A DNA stretch of 64,000 bases. It comes from Kitasatospora sp. MAP12-44 (GTDB lineage Bacteria > Actinomycetota > Actinomycetes > Streptomycetales > Streptomycetaceae). How positions within the stretch are numbered: position 1 is the stretch's first letter; every line of letters starts with the position of its first letter. Both the position numbers and the translations under genes were made by a program. Where the stretch lies: contig NZ_JARZAE010000004.1 in NCBI RefSeq assembly GCF_029892095.1, positions 372,001 to 436,000 on the forward strand. The letters run 5' to 3'. Below are positions 8,755 to 19,050 of this stretch, piece by piece. Below the pieces are notes generated by a model that did no database searches, had not been told where the DNA came from, and saw only the letters and a program-made list of their open reading frames with translations.

Positions 8755-10982
8755 GCCACACCCTCCGGCGCACCGGCTTCGTCGAGCAGGCCGGCACCGT
8801 CCAGCGTGAGCTGTGCCAGGAACGGCGACTTCTCGCCGGGACCGTACGCCGCCAGGTGGGCGCGCCAGTCGGAGCGGGCACCCTCGACGTCCGCCAGCGC
8901 GTGGCGGCTGGCCCCGCGGCGGTAGAGCAGGTCGGGATCCTCCTCGGCCAGCTCGGCGACCGCGATGTCGAGGTCCGCCAGCGCCCGGCGGTGCTCCCCG
9001 AGGTCCTGCAGCGCGAGCGCGCGGTTGGCCCGCAGGGCGGCGTCGTCGTCGAGCGCGATCGCGTGGTCGAGGTCGTCGACCGCCTGCGCCGCCCGGCCGG
9101 CGGAGTACGCCAGCACGGCCCGGTTCGCCCAGGCCGCCACGAAGCCCGGGTCCTGCTCCAGCGCCGCGGTGAAGCTCGCGAACGCGGCGTCCACGTCGCC
9201 GGCCTCGGCGAGCAGCGAGCCCTGGGCGGAGAGCAGGTTCGCGTTCTTCGCATCCAGCCCCAGGCCCACCTCGACGTCGGCACCGGCCCGCTCCAGCTCG
9301 CCGAGCGCCATCAGCAGGTCGGCCCGGTTGACGTACGAGTCGACGTGGACGGGATCGAGCAGCACGGCGTGGTCCAGGTCCCGCAGGGCGGCCTCCTCCT
9401 CCCCCAACTCCCGCAGCAGGTCGGCCCGGTTGAAGTACGCCTCATGGAACGGCGGGCTCAGCCGGATCGCCTCGGCGTAGTCCGCCAGCGCCTCGGCGTA
9501 CTGGCCGGCCGCGCGGCGCTCGCCGGCCCGCTCGAAGTAGTAGTCGCCGTAGTCCGGGTCGCGACTGATCACCAGGTCGTAGTCCGCCAGTGAGCCGTCG
9601 TGCTCGCCCCGGGCGGCCAGGATCTGCGCCCGGTTGTACACCAGCACGCTGCGGTGCAGGAGTTGCTCACCCGGACCGAGGTCGGCGTCGGTCATCGCGA
9701 TCGCCTCGTTCACCAGTGCCAGAGCGCCTTCCAGGTCGCCGCGGTGCAGCTCGACCAAGGCCTTCGCGTTGCGCATGAACGCGCCGACGAAGACGCGCCG
9801 GTGCGGTTCCGGGTGGCGGTCGGCCAGCGCTATCGCGGTGTTGACCCACTCCAGCGCCCGGTTCTCGTCGTGCATGCCCTTGGGCAGGTGGCGGGTGTAG
9901 AGCATCGCCATCATGTAGCAGCTGCTCATGTGGATCTCGGGGTCGATGGTGCCCGCGCGCAGTTCGGCGAAGTAGTCGAAGCCCTTCTCGCCGCGCCGCA
10001 GGTAGGACAGGCAGGCCCCGACCTTGGCGGTGAGGTTCCAGTAGTGCCGGGGCCGCTCGGCGCCGAACAGCAGCCGGCCGCGCAGCGAGATCTCCAGCGC
10101 CGCCTCGTAGAAGCCCCCGTCGAAGCAGACGTCGGCGGCCTCGATGAAGGCCTCCCCGCCGACCCCGGCCGGGTCCGTGCCGTGCTCCAGGTGGTACAGC
10201 AGCGCCCCCAGCTTGACGGCCGGTTCGTCCAGGGCGGCCAGCCGGGCCGCGCGCTCGCTGTGCCGACGGGCCCGCTCGTCGGCCGGCAGCTCGGCGTAGG
10301 CGGCCCGGAGCTCCGGGTCCCCGCTGGTGCCGTCGGAGTCGACGAACAGCTGCGCGAGGTCGGCGTCGGCGGTCGGTTCGGTCCGTTCGGCCGGGGCCTG
10401 GCGCGGGCTCGCCACCCGGTCCGTGTGGCCGGCCAGCGCCTGGGCGAGGGCGTCGTCGTCCACCTCGCCCTCGCTCTCCACCAGCACGGTCAGCACGCGT
10501 GGGTCGCACCGGCGCAGCAGCACGCCCACCAGCTCGCTGTCGGTGGGGTCGGCGTCCGCCAGCTCGCGGAACGCGACGACCACGCCGCCCGGGTGGCACA
10601 GCCGGGCCCAGTCCGTCAGCAGCTCGGCGACGCCGTGCGCGATGCGCAGGGTGCGGGCCACCGGGTAGAAGCGGGTGCGCTCGGCGCGGCTGGCGAGGTT
10701 GGTGAGCGTCTGCGGCGCGATCGGGACCAGCGGGGCGAGGTCCGGTGCGAGGGCGATGATCTCGATGGCCCGGGCCGCCACCAAGTCGGCGTCGCGCTGG
10801 GCCAGTTCGGGTACGACGCGGCGCAGCAGGTCCCCGCCGCCGGTGTACGGTCCGCGCAGCCGGCGGTGACAGCGCACCTCGACGTGGGGCGTGGGCGCGG
10901 CTGGGAGCCGGCCGGCGGGGGTGTCGGCGTGGGCCCGGGCGGGGGCGGCGGCCCAGTAGTGGCGGGTCGGGGACGAGGTCAT
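8751..10982 (-). CDS. large TPR-repeat protein of the peptide operon
   Basis: 743 aa, ATG start overlapping the M50 gene stop (ATGA). Residues 1 to about 200 look like a degenerate STAND/NTPase-type region (FYPVARTLRIAHGVAELL, then VVVAFRELADADPTDSELV), but no Walker A loop is visible. From about residue 250 onward there are successive TPR-like units, clearest in the last 300 residues (YAEALADYAEAIRLSPPFHEAY, EAALRDLDHAVLLDPVHVDSYVNRADLL, QAVDDLDHAIALDDDAALRANRAL). TPR arrays bind peptides or proteins, so a role in binding the precursor peptide or scaffolding the enzymes is reasonable. It has no signal peptide and is predicted cytosolic. Confidence 0.8.
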   Translation of the reverse strand: MTSSPTRHYWAAAPARAHADTPAGRLPAAPTPHVEVRCHRRLRGPYTGGGDLLRRVVPELAQRDADLVAARAIEIIALAPDLAPLVPIAPQTLTNLASRAERTRFYPVARTLRIAHGVAELLTDWARLCHPGGVVVAFRELADADPTDSELVGVLLRRCDPRVLTVLVESEGEVDDDALAQALAGHTDRVASPRQAPAERTEPTADADLAQLFVDSDGTSGDPELRAAYAELPADERARRHSERAARLAALDEPAVKLGALLYHLEHGTDPAGVGGEAFIEAADVCFDGGFYEAALEISLRGRLLFGAERPRHYWNLTAKVGACLSYLRRGEKGFDYFAELRAGTIDPEIHMSSCYMMAMLYTRHLPKGMHDENRALEWVNTAIALADRHPEPHRRVFVGAFMRNAKALVELHRGDLEGALALVNEAIAMTDADLGPGEQLLHRSVLVYNRAQILAARGEHDGSLADYDLVISRDPDYGDYYFERAGERRAAGQYAEALADYAEAIRLSPPFHEAYFNRADLLRELGEEEAALRDLDHAVLLDPVHVDSYVNRADLLMALGELERAGADVEVGLGLDAKNANLLSAQGSLLAEAGDVDAAFASFTAALEQDPGFVAAWANRAVLAYSAGRAAQAVDDLDHAIALDDDAALRANRALALQDLGEHRRALADLDIAVAELAEEDPDLLYRRGASRHALADVEGARSDWRAHLAAYGPGEKSPFLAQLTLDGAGLLDEAGAPEGVA

Positions 10983-12187
10983 GACAGAGCTCCTTGGGTT
11001 GAGGCCTTGCGGGCTCGCCGGTCCCGCACGGCGACGTACAGCAGCAGACCGAACTGCAGCGACGTCAGGCCGACGAAACTGACCGCGTCGAGGATGCCGG
11101 TGGTCGCGGTCCCCGATCCCCTGAAGCGGTCGATGATCAGCGTGCAGAAGTGCACGGTGGTGGGAATGCCGGCCCACAGGAGGCTCCCGAGGGAGAAGCC
11201 GTAGCCTGCCACCAGGAAGGGCGCGTACACCCGCGCCATCGCGCGGTCCCGCTCCGTCCAGTCGGCGTCGGCGTCGGGCTCGGAGGGCGTGCGGCCCAGC
11301 AGGCGCTGGAAGCGCGTGCGCAGGTAGAAGCGGGTGGCGTCGTGCAGCTCCGAGCAGCGCAGGGCGTTGGTCAGGACGTAGTAGAGGTCGGTCCGCAGGT
11401 AGAACATGAACTGCCAGATCATGCGCATCACGCAGGTGAACGACACGGCCAGGCAGAGCGCGGGACACCACGCCGGAACGCCGGGGCCGCGCAGGAGCAG
11501 CGCGAGCAGCGTCAGTCCCGCCATCAGCACGGCGTCGGAGAGCATCCCTGCCAGGAACGGCAGGTACCGTCGCCGCCTGGGCACGCTGAACAGGGAGTCC
11601 AGCTGCGTCTCGGCGACCAGGTAGTACATCCGGCGGCTGATCGTGAGCCTGGAGGGCAGGCCGAGCCGGCGGCCGGAGAGCGCGTGGTACCCCTCGTGGA
11701 GCAGGATGCAGGGAATCTGCACCACGGTCAGGGTGATCGGGATCAGCGCGAGGTGCTCGGTGAAGAACACGTCGTGGTAGGACGGCCGCAGCCAGGAGTG
11801 GCGCACCATCGCGACGAGCGCGGCGACCGTCAGCGCGCCGTAGCACAGCCAGGCCGGCCACGAGAACGTCCAGCGCCCCAACCGCCGCCAGCGCAACGGC
11901 GCCTGGACCGGCGCCTCCTCACCCTCGGGCAGCAGGAACTGCAGCTCCTCCAGGGCTTCCAGGAAGTCCTCGACGTCCAGCGGCTCCCCGCAGGTCTGTT
12001 CGTACCAGGCCGCCACGCCGGCGACCGGCTGGCCGGAGTCGAGCATCCGCAGGGCCTGCGCGCCCTCCTCGGGGAACATGGCGTACGAGGCGATGTCCGG
12101 CCGGCCGACCATGACGCCCTCGTCCTCGGCGACCATCGTGAGCCTGTGCAGGCGGACGGTGCTGCCACCCGATGCGGTCACGGTCAT
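10979..12187 (-). CDS. PqqD/RRE-like domain fused to M50 membrane metalloprotease
   Basis: 402 aa. Residues 10-85 resemble a PqqD/RRE peptide-binding domain (VRLHRLTMVAEDEGVMVGRP through VEDFLEALEELQFL). Membrane segments follow from about residue 108. The zinc motif HEGYH is at 164-168 inside a hydrophobic helix. RTDLYY at 265-270 matches the family's distal Asp site (D267), so the active site looks complete. Two further helical pairs lie near the C-terminus. Fused PqqD-M50 proteins are found in RiPP-type gene clusters, where the RRE binds a leader peptide and the protease cleaves in or at the membrane. The gene follows a 24-aa peptide gene and overlaps the TPR gene by 4 bases. Confidence 0.85.
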   Translation of the reverse strand: MTVTASGGSTVRLHRLTMVAEDEGVMVGRPDIASYAMFPEEGAQALRMLDSGQPVAGVAAWYEQTCGEPLDVEDFLEALEELQFLLPEGEEAPVQAPLRWRRLGRWTFSWPAWLCYGALTVAALVAMVRHSWLRPSYHDVFFTEHLALIPITLTVVQIPCILLHEGYHALSGRRLGLPSRLTISRRMYYLVAETQLDSLFSVPRRRRYLPFLAGMLSDAVLMAGLTLLALLLRGPGVPAWCPALCLAVSFTCVMRMIWQFMFYLRTDLYYVLTNALRCSELHDATRFYLRTRFQRLLGRTPSEPDADADWTERDRAMARVYAPFLVAGYGFSLGSLLWAGIPTTVHFCTLIIDRFRGSGTATTGILDAVSFVGLTSLQFGLLLYVAVRDRRARKASTQGALS

Positions 12188-12304
12188 CCGGCGTGTGCCT
12201 CTCTGTGCTGCGGAGCTCTGGGCGGACGGTTGGGCGGCGCCGGGGGGGGTGGGAGCCGGGCTCCGGCAGGGTGCGGGAGCCCGGCTCCCACCGTTGTCTG
12301 CGCC

Positions 12305-12379
12305 TTAGAAGGAGCAGCAGTAGTACGCGGCGCTGGTCAGCCGGATGGTGCCGGCCTTGCGGATCGACATCTTCTTCAT
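12305..12379 (-). CDS. 24-aa candidate precursor or signal peptide
   Basis: A 25-codon frame with a strong ribosome site (GGGAGGAGG) eight bases before the ATG. The product begins MKKMSIRKAG, a basic leader-like part, and ends LTSAAYYCCSF, so the C-terminus holds adjacent tyrosines and adjacent cysteines. Codons are typical of the host. It is the first gene of the leftward unit, 117 bases upstream of the RRE-M50 gene, and too short for routine gene calling. Reading: a RiPP precursor or a secreted signalling peptide processed by the M50 protease. No known class was matched. Confidence 0.72.
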   Translation of the reverse strand: MKKMSIRKAGTIRLTSAAYYCCSF

Positions 12380-12630
12380 GGGGTTTCCTCCTCCCGGTCC
12401 TCTCGCAGGGGTTTCACCGGGGCGTTCGACGGTGACGGCGAACGTCGCCAAGCCTGCGGGGAAGCGGGCTCAGGCACGTCGACAACATGACGTAGGCCGG
12501 TCGGCGGGAATTGACTACCCGCCCCTGCCGGCGTCGGCTTCCGCAGCCAGGATGGACCGAATTCAGGCCAGTCTTCACAGCTGCTGCGCATCCCATCGAC
12601 AGAGCGCACCGACATCGGGAAACTCTGCGC

Positions 12631-15513
12631 ATGACTGAGTCGGCACCCTTCGTCGGACGATCCGAAGAGCAGACCGCCGTGGCCCTCGCCTATGCACGGG
12701 CCGCCGGTGGCCGGGCCCAGGTTCTGCTGGTCAGCGGTGAGGCCGGCCTCGGAAAGACCCGGCTGATCGAGGAGTTGGCCGTGCTGGTCAGTGCCACCAC
12801 CGGCGCTGCCCAACTGCGGATCGGCGAGTCCGTGCCGCTGAGCGGAACGACCCTGGCGTACGGGCCGTTCGTGGCGGCACTGCGTGACCGGGCCGACTGG
12901 CTCTTCGCCGACGACGGCGCGGCCGATCTGCTCACCGCGCGCCAGCGCCTGTTCGAGCGGATGCTCGGCCTGCTCGGCGAACTTTCCTCACAGTCGCCGC
13001 TGGTGCTGGTCCTGGAGGACCTGCACTGGGCCGACGAGTCCACCCGCGAACTGCTCGCCTTCCTCGCGGTCCGGCTGCGCGAGCAGCGGGTGATGATCGT
13101 CGCCACGATCCGTGAGGAGGACCTGAGCCGCGACGCCCGGCGCTGGCTCGCCGAACTGGCGCGACGCCCCAGGGTGACCCGGCTGCGCCTTGTCGGCCTC
13201 GCCGACGCCGAAGTCGCCGACCTGGTCGGCGCGTTGCTGCCGCCCGACGCCGACCAGGCCCGGCTGGCGGCCGTCGTCTCGGCCGCCGGCGGGAACCCGC
13301 TCTACGCCCAGGAACTCGTCCGGGCCGGCCCGCACTGGCCGCCGGCCTCGATCGCCGAGGTCGTGCTGGCCCGGGTGGCCGGTGTCGAGCCGCCGGTCCG
13401 GGAGGTGATCGACCAGATCTCGGTGACGGACAGCGGGATGTCGCACGAACTCCTCGCGGCGACCGTGCCGTTACCCGAGCCCGTGCTGCTGGCCGCCACC
13501 CGGCAGGCGGTGGCGCTGCGGCTGCTCGTCGCGATCGGCGACGGCTACGCCCTCCCGCACGCACTGACCCGGCAGATCCTCTACACCGACCTGCTACCGG
13601 GCGAACGCCGCCGCCTGCACCGGCGGTTCGCCGGCGCGCTCGCCGAGCGGGAGGGGTCCGACCCGGCGCTCCTGGCCCGGCACTGGCAGTTGGCCGACTG
13701 CCCGGACCGGGCCGCAGCCGCGGCGCTGGTGGCGGCGCGGCTGGCCGTCGCGGCGCGCGCCTATCCCGAGGCCGACCGACTGTACGCACTGGTCGTGGAG
13801 TTGGCGCAGTGGCTGGCCCAGTGGGGGCCAGGGGTGTGGGAGGAGGCGGCCTACGCGGCGAGCCTCGCCGGCGATCCGGGGCGGGCCACCGGGTACGTCG
13901 CGCGCGCGCTCGCCGACCTGGCCTCTGACGTATCGTCAGCTCCGCGGGAGACCGCTGCCGGCAGCGGGGACGCCCGGGTCTGCGGCCGGGCCCGTCTCCT
14001 CGAACGCCTCGGGCGCTACCAGTGGGAGTCCGGCGACCCCCGGGCCGCCGTAGCGGCCACCGAGCAGGCGGTGGCGCTGCTGGACGACGTCCCGCCCTGC
14101 GCGCTGCAGGCCCGGGTGCTGGCCGCGACCGCCACCGGACACATGCTGCTCGGCGAGCCCGACCAGGCGCTGCCGCTGACGCAACGGGCGCTCCTGGTGG
14201 CCGAACAGGTCGGCGCGGTCTCCGAGCACGCCCACGCCCTCACCACGCTCGGCATCCTGCGTGCCCAACGCGGCGAGCTGGTGGCCGGACTCGACGCCCT
14301 GCGCGCCGCGTTCGCCCTGGCCCACCGCGCCGGCAACGTCGAGGACGTGGTGCGCGCCGCCAGCAGCCACATGTACCTGCTCTGCACGGCCGGCCGCTTC
14401 ACCGAGGCACTCGACGTGGCCCGCGACGGCCGGCGGGCGGCGCGCAGCCTGGGCGCCCCACCCACGCTCACCGCCGTCCTGGACAACAACACCGCCGCGG
14501 TCCTGGTCGCCACCGGGCGCTGGACCGAGGCCGACCACCTGTTGGCCGGACTGGTCGGCGAGTCCGCCCCGAACGTCACACGGTATCTGCACCTCCTGCA
14601 AATGGAGTTGGCCGTCGCCCGGGACGAAAGGCAACGCGCCGGGGAACTGGCCGCCGCGCTGGCCGGCTCCCCCGACGATCCCCGACTCATCGGCCCGTTG
14701 CACGCCTGCCTCGCCGAACAGGCACTCAGCGCGGGCGACCTGACGCTGGCGGCCGAGGAGGTGCTGCGCGGACTGGCCGTCCTGAGCAAGGGCACGCTGC
14801 CCGAGGAGGAGATCCGGCTGCTCGCGGACGGCAGCCGCGTCGCCGCCGACCTCGCCCTGCTGCCCGACCCGATGCGCCCGCGCGACCTGGCCATCGGCTG
14901 GGGTCCGGCCGCCGACACCTTCACCGACCGCGCGCGGGCCATCGTCGACCAGCACGGCACCGAACCGCTGGTGGCCGCCCTCGGCGCCCTGGTCCACGCC
15001 GAACGCGCCCGCCAGGACCGGACGGACGACCGGGCGACCTGGCGCGCCGTGGCCGACTCCTGGCAGGTCGCCGACCAGCCCTACCGCGAGGCGTACGCGC
15101 GCTACCGCGAAGCCGAGACGGCGATCCGCGCCGGACGCCGCGACCAGGCCGAACGCGCCCTCGCCGCCTGCGCCGGCCTGGCCCGCCACCTCGCCGCCCG
15201 GCCGCTGCTCCGACTCGCCCATCACCTGGCGGAGCGCGGCCGGTTGACCGACCACACCGGCTCGACCGGCCCCCCCGACGCCGTCCGTGCCCGCTTCGAC
15301 CTCACCGAACGCGAGTCCCAGGTGCTCGCCCTCCTCTCCAACGGCGAGAGCAACCGCCAGATCGCCCGTTCCCTGTTCATCAGCGACCGCACCGTCGCCG
15401 TCCACGTCTCCCACATCCTCGACAAACTCGGCGTCCGCAACCGCACCGAAGCGGCCCTGGTCCACTCATCCCCCCGCCTCACCAAGGAGCGCGATGTTCA
15501 GCATCAGCAGTAG
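12631..15513 (+). CDS. LAL-family (MalT/LuxR-type) transcriptional regulator
   Basis: 960 aa from the ATG at 12631 ([16 protein letters not shown]). The N-terminal ATPase has Walker A GEAGLGKT at residues 36-43 and Walker [12 protein letters not shown]. The long middle is TPR-like. A C-terminal LuxR helix-turn-helix ([20 protein letters not shown], then [20 protein letters not shown]) ends the protein. LAL regulators usually activate one pathway, commonly a specialised-metabolite cluster. It is divergent from the 24-aa peptide gene with a 250-base shared control region, so it is the likely switch of that operon. An upstream in-frame ATG at 12511 lacks the family start. Confidence 0.9.
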   Translation: MTESAPFVGRSEEQTAVALAYARAAGGRAQVLLVSGEAGLGKTRLIEELAVLVSATTGAAQLRIGESVPLSGTTLAYGPFVAALRDRADWLFADDGAADLLTARQRLFERMLGLLGELSSQSPLVLVLEDLHWADESTRELLAFLAVRLREQRVMIVATIREEDLSRDARRWLAELARRPRVTRLRLVGLADAEVADLVGALLPPDADQARLAAVVSAAGGNPLYAQELVRAGPHWPPASIAEVVLARVAGVEPPVREVIDQISVTDSGMSHELLAATVPLPEPVLLAATRQAVALRLLVAIGDGYALPHALTRQILYTDLLPGERRRLHRRFAGALAEREGSDPALLARHWQLADCPDRAAAAALVAARLAVAARAYPEADRLYALVVELAQWLAQWGPGVWEEAAYAASLAGDPGRATGYVARALADLASDVSSAPRETAAGSGDARVCGRARLLERLGRYQWESGDPRAAVAATEQAVALLDDVPPCALQARVLAATATGHMLLGEPDQALPLTQRALLVAEQVGAVSEHAHALTTLGILRAQRGELVAGLDALRAAFALAHRAGNVEDVVRAASSHMYLLCTAGRFTEALDVARDGRRAARSLGAPPTLTAVLDNNTAAVLVATGRWTEADHLLAGLVGESAPNVTRYLHLLQMELAVARDERQRAGELAAALAGSPDDPRLIGPLHACLAEQALSAGDLTLAAEEVLRGLAVLSKGTLPEEEIRLLADGSRVAADLALLPDPMRPRDLAIGWGPAADTFTDRARAIVDQHGTEPLVAALGALVHAERARQDRTDDRATWRAVADSWQVADQPYREAYARYREAETAIRAGRRDQAERALAACAGLARHLAARPLLRLAHHLAERGRLTDHTGSTGPPDAVRARFDLTERESQVLALLSNGESNRQIARSLFISDRTVAVHVSHILDKLGVRNRTEAALVHSSPRLTKERDVQHQQ

Positions 15514-15652
15514 AAGAGTCCGCGGCTGGATCCCGAGCTACTTCCGCAGACCGACATCCCGCCGCCGCCCCTGGCTCTGTCCCTCCAGACCGCCGGCCAC
15601 CCCGTGTACCACCGCATGAATGGCCGTCCCCCACGGCGTTCGCTGAGCGCGG

Positions 15653-17311
15653 TCAGGCCTGGTGACGGCGGTGGCGGTAGAACTCGGCGGTGTCGGGCTC
15701 CAGCGGGGTGTTGCCCAGCAGGAGGTCGGCGGCCTTCTCGGCGAGCATCATCACGGGCGCGTAGATGTTGCCGTTGGTCACATACGGCATCGCGGACGCG
15801 TCGACCACGTGCAAGCCCTCGAGCCCGTGCACGGCCAAGGTGGCCGGGTCGAGCACCGACATCTCGTCCGTGCCCATCCGGGCGGTGCAGGAGGGGTGCA
15901 GCGCGGTCTCGCCGTCCTTGGCCACCCACGCCAGGATCTGCTCGTCGCTCTCGACGCCCGGTCCGGGCGAGATCTCGCCGTCGCTGAACTCGGCGAAGGC
16001 GTCCTGACCGAGGATCGTGCGGGTGACCCGCATCGCCTCGACCCATTCCCGCCGGTCCTGCTCGGTGGAGAGGTAGTTGAACCTCAGCGCGGGGTGCTCG
16101 CGCGGATCCCTCGACCTGATCTTCACCGAGCCGCGGGCGTCGGAGTACATGGGCCCGATGTGCACCTGGTACCCGTGCCCGCCCGCCGGCGCGGAGCCGT
16201 CGTAGCGCACCGCGATGGGCAGGAAGTGGAACATCAGGTTGGGGTAGGCGACCTCCTCATTGCTGCGGACGAAGCCGCCGCCCTCGAAGTGGTTGGTCGC
16301 TCCGGGGCCCTTGCGCAGAAAGAGCCACTGGGCGCCGATGAAGGGGCGCCGCCACAGCTTCATGGCCGGCTGCATCGACACCGGCTGCTTGCACGCGTGC
16401 TGCACGTACACCTCCAGGTGGTCCTGGAGGTTCTCGCCGACGCCGGGCAGGTGCTGGACGGTCCTGATACCGAGCGCGTCCAGCTCCGCGGCGTTGCCCA
16501 CCCCGGAGAGCTGGAGCAGCTGCGGGGAGTTGATCGCACCGCCGCACAGGATCACCCGACCGCCGCTCACGCGATGCAGCGTGCCGCCGTGGCTGTACTC
16601 CACGCCGACCGCGCGCTTGCCGTCGAACAGGACGCGGGTGACCAGGGCCCGGGTCTGCACGTCGAGGTTGGGGCGCTCCTTGACCGGGTGCAGGTAGGCG
16701 CGGGCGGCGCTGAGGCGGCGACCGCGGCGCAGGTTGCGGTCGAAGGCGGCGAAGCCCTCCTGGCGGTAGCCGTTCACGTCGTCGGTCAGCGGGTAGCCGG
16801 CCTGCTGGACGGCCTCGAAGAACGCCGAGAACAGCGGATTGGCGACCGGCCCGCGCTCCAGCACGAGGGGGCCCTGATGCCCTCGGAAGGCGCTCCCCCC
16901 GTCGGCGAGACAGTTCTCCATCCGCTTGAAGTACGGGAGGCAGTGGGCGTAGTCCCAGTCCTTCATGCCGGGGTCGGCGGCCCAGCGCTCGTAGTCGAGC
17001 GGGTTGCCGCGCTGGAAGATCATGCCGTTGATGCTGCTGGAGCCGCCGAGCACCTTGCCCCGGGCGTGGTAGATCCTGCGCCCGTTCATGAACGGTTCCG
17101 GCTCGGACTCGTACTGCCAGTCGTAGAAGCGGCTGCCGATCGGGAAGGTCAGGGCGGCCGGCATGTGGATGAAGACATCCCACGGGTAGTCAGGCCGGCC
17201 GGCCTCCAGCACCAGCACGCGGTTGGCGGGGTCGGCGCTGAGCCGGGCCGCGAGCCCGCAGCCGGCCGAACCTCCGCCGACGATGATGAAGTCGTACTGC
17301 TGCAAGGTCAT
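15653..17311 (-). CDS. betA: choline dehydrogenase (GMC oxidoreductase)
   Basis: 552 aa, standard BetA length. The FAD-binding GGGSAG is at residues 12-17. GMC signatures are [20 protein letters not shown] and [16 protein letters not shown], and the catalytic His/Asn lie in [12 protein letters not shown] and [10 protein letters not shown]. It oxidises choline to betaine aldehyde and can often go on to betaine. It is divergent from soxBDAG across a 203-base region with GTTGCG operator-like sites, in a cluster holding every further step to glycine. Confidence 0.93.
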   Translation of the reverse strand: MTLQQYDFIIVGGGSAGCGLAARLSADPANRVLVLEAGRPDYPWDVFIHMPAALTFPIGSRFYDWQYESEPEPFMNGRRIYHARGKVLGGSSSINGMIFQRGNPLDYERWAADPGMKDWDYAHCLPYFKRMENCLADGGSAFRGHQGPLVLERGPVANPLFSAFFEAVQQAGYPLTDDVNGYRQEGFAAFDRNLRRGRRLSAARAYLHPVKERPNLDVQTRALVTRVLFDGKRAVGVEYSHGGTLHRVSGGRVILCGGAINSPQLLQLSGVGNAAELDALGIRTVQHLPGVGENLQDHLEVYVQHACKQPVSMQPAMKLWRRPFIGAQWLFLRKGPGATNHFEGGGFVRSNEEVAYPNLMFHFLPIAVRYDGSAPAGGHGYQVHIGPMYSDARGSVKIRSRDPREHPALRFNYLSTEQDRREWVEAMRVTRTILGQDAFAEFSDGEISPGPGVESDEQILAWVAKDGETALHPSCTARMGTDEMSVLDPATLAVHGLEGLHVVDASAMPYVTNGNIYAPVMMLAEKAADLLLGNTPLEPDTAEFYRHRRHQA

Positions 17312-17388
17312 GGGTGTCCTGCCAAGTCTGGCGAGGTGGCGAGTTCAGCTCTGGAGGTCGAGCGTTTCTCTAGGAGAGACCGAGTTCA

Positions 17389-17401
17389 GATTGCGCAACA
17401 G
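17389..17401. promoter_or_regulatory. GTTGCG operator-like site, betA side
   Basis: GATTGCGCAACAG contains the palindrome TTGCGCAA and the half-site CTGTTGCG in reverse. It lies 78 bases upstream of the betA start. The same half-site recurs at five or more places in this cluster. Confidence 0.5.
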
Positions 17402-17454
17402 TCTCCGGATCGTTCCAGGGCTCGTCAACCCCCTCACTGCCTCCCCTCGCCGCA

Positions 17455-17475
17455 CTGTTGTGCTTGACGCAACAG
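17455..17475. promoter_or_regulatory. GTTGCG inverted-repeat operator, sox side
   Basis: CTGTTGTG-cttga-CGCAACAG is an 8-5-8 inverted repeat with one mismatch, 39 bases upstream of soxB. It overlaps a TTGACG that may be the soxB -35. It is the best-formed copy of the cluster-wide motif and probably an IclR-family operator. Confidence 0.6.
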
Positions 17476-17514
17476 CGTGCGTAGTCTGAAACAGCATTGA
17501 GGAGGTAGTCCGCG

Positions 17515-18747
17515 ATGTCCCATCAGTTGCCGTCCCATCAGTTGCCCGAACACCCCGACTGGCTGTGGCGCACCCCCGACCCCAAGCGCTCCTACGACGT
17601 GATCATCGTCGGCGCGGGAGGCCACGGGCTGGCCACCGCCTACTACTTGGCCCGCAACCACGGCATCACCAACGTCGCCGTGCTCGAGCGCGGCTGGCTG
17701 GCCGGCGGCAACATGGCCCGGAACACCACCATCATCCGGTCGAACTACCTGTGCGAGGAGAGCGCGGCGCTCTACGAACACGCGCTGAAGCTCTGGGAGG
17801 TGCTGCCCCAGGAGTTGGACTACGACTTCCTCTTCAGCCAGCGCGGTGTGCTCAACCTGGCCCACACCCTCCAGGACGTCCGCGAGGGCACCCGCCGGGT
17901 GAACGCCAACCGGCTCGGCGGGGTCGACGCCGAATGGCTGGACCCCGACCAGGTCCGTGAGTTCTGTCCGATCGTCAACACCTCTCCCGACGTGCGCTAT
18001 CCGGTCCTCGGCGCGACCCTGCAGCCGCGGGCCGGCATCGCCAAGCACGACCATGTCGCCTGGGCGCTGGCGCGCAGGGCGGACGCGTACGGCGTCGACC
18101 TGATCCAGGGTTGCGAGGTCACCGGGTTCCTGCGCGAGGGCGACCGGGTGACCGGCGTGCGGACCAACCGGGGCCCGATCAGCGCGGGCAGGGTCGCGCT
18201 GGCCGCCGCCGGGCACAGCAGCGTCCTCGCCGACCTGGTCGGGCTGCGACTGCCCATCCAGAGCCACCCCTTGCAGGCCCTCGTCTCCGAACTGCTCGAA
18301 CCCGTGCACCCGACTGTCGTGATGTCCAACCACGTGCATGTGTACGTGAGTCAGGCGCACAAGGGCGAGCTGGTCATGGGCGCGGGCGTGGACTCCTACA
18401 ACGGCTACGGGCAGCGCGGGTCGTTCCACCTGATCGAGCATCAGATGGCGGCCGCGCTCGAACTGTTCCCGATCTTCGCCCGGGCGCACGTGCTGCGGAC
18501 CTGGGGCGGCATCGTCGACGTCACCCCCGACGCCTCGCCGATCATCGGCCCGACGCCGATCGAGAACCTCTACCTCAACTGCGGGTGGGGCACCGGCGGT
18601 TTCAAAGCGACGCCCTCCTCCGGATGGGTGTACGCGCACACCATCGCCACCGGCGAGCCGCACCCGCTGGCGGAGCCCTTCGCGCTGGAGCGGTTCACCA
18701 CCGGCGCGCTCATCGACGAGCACGGCGCCGCCGCCGTCGCGCACTAG
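17515..18747 (+). CDS. soxB: sarcosine oxidase subunit beta
   Basis: 410 aa, standard length. It follows GAGGAGG at a good distance. The dinucleotide-binding GAGGHG is at residues 33-38, and the flavin-enzyme blocks [21 protein letters not shown] and [19 protein letters not shown] are those of heterotetrameric sarcosine oxidase beta. The beta subunit holds non-covalent FAD and covalent FMN and oxidises sarcosine to glycine. First gene of soxBDAG. Confidence 0.95.
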   Translation: MSHQLPSHQLPEHPDWLWRTPDPKRSYDVIIVGAGGHGLATAYYLARNHGITNVAVLERGWLAGGNMARNTTIIRSNYLCEESAALYEHALKLWEVLPQELDYDFLFSQRGVLNLAHTLQDVREGTRRVNANRLGGVDAEWLDPDQVREFCPIVNTSPDVRYPVLGATLQPRAGIAKHDHVAWALARRADAYGVDLIQGCEVTGFLREGDRVTGVRTNRGPISAGRVALAAAGHSSVLADLVGLRLPIQSHPLQALVSELLEPVHPTVVMSNHVHVYVSQAHKGELVMGAGVDSYNGYGQRGSFHLIEHQMAAALELFPIFARAHVLRTWGGIVDVTPDASPIIGPTPIENLYLNCGWGTGGFKATPSSGWVYAHTIATGEPHPLAEPFALERFTTGALIDEHGAAAVAH

Positions 18748-18756
18748 GAGTGCAGC

Positions 18757-19050
18757 ATGCTGCTGATCGCCTGTCCGTGGTGCGGCGAACGGGAAGAGCT
18801 CGAGTTCCACTACGGCGGCCAGGCCCATGTCCCCTACCCGGCGGACCCCGAGGGCCTGTCCGACGGTGAGTGGGCCGAGTACCTCTTCGTCCGCGACAAC
18901 CCCAAGGGCCCCTTCGCGGAACGCTGGTCGCACGCCGCCGGGTGCCGGCGCTGGTTCAACCTGATCCGACACACCGTCACCCACGAGATCCTGGCCGTGC
19001 AGAGCAATCGCCCGGTGGCGGCCGGTCAGCCGAAGCCGGTGCTCCCATGA
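18757..19050 (+). CDS. soxD: sarcosine oxidase subunit delta
   Basis: 97 aa, typical length. The N-terminal zinc site CPWCGEREELEFHYGGQA is followed by a third cysteine region (HAAGCRRWFN). The small delta subunit stabilises the complex at the alpha-beta interface. It starts 9 bases after soxB, and its stop overlaps the soxA start (ATGA). Confidence 0.95.
   Translation: MLLIACPWCGEREELEFHYGGQAHVPYPADPEGLSDGEWAEYLFVRDNPKGPFAERWSHAAGCRRWFNLIRHTVTHEILAVQSNRPVAAGQPKPVLP

Noticed and set aside
10983..11861. N-terminal extension of the TPR gene to an ATG at 11861.
   Set aside because: It would overlap most of the M50 gene in another frame. The ATGA overlap at 10979-10982 gives a natural coupled start.
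15504..15557. A 17-codon minus-strand frame ending SSRGLFYC, reminiscent of the YYCC tail.
   Set aside because: No proper ribosome site, opposite the end of another frame and downstream of betA; the resemblance is limited to a few residues.
15494..15619. A 41-codon frame (starts [12 protein letters not shown]) with AAGGAG before its ATG, overlapping the end of the LAL gene; considered as a second peptide gene of the system.
   Set aside because: Arg/Pro-rich, uses rare AGA codons, shares no motif with the 24-aa peptide, and the ribosome-like site lies inside the LAL coding sequence. Kept only as a weak possibility.
18870..19046. Longer soxA start at 18870.
   Set aside because: Lies inside soxD; the ATG at 19047 gives the normal SoxA N-terminus and an ATGA overlap.
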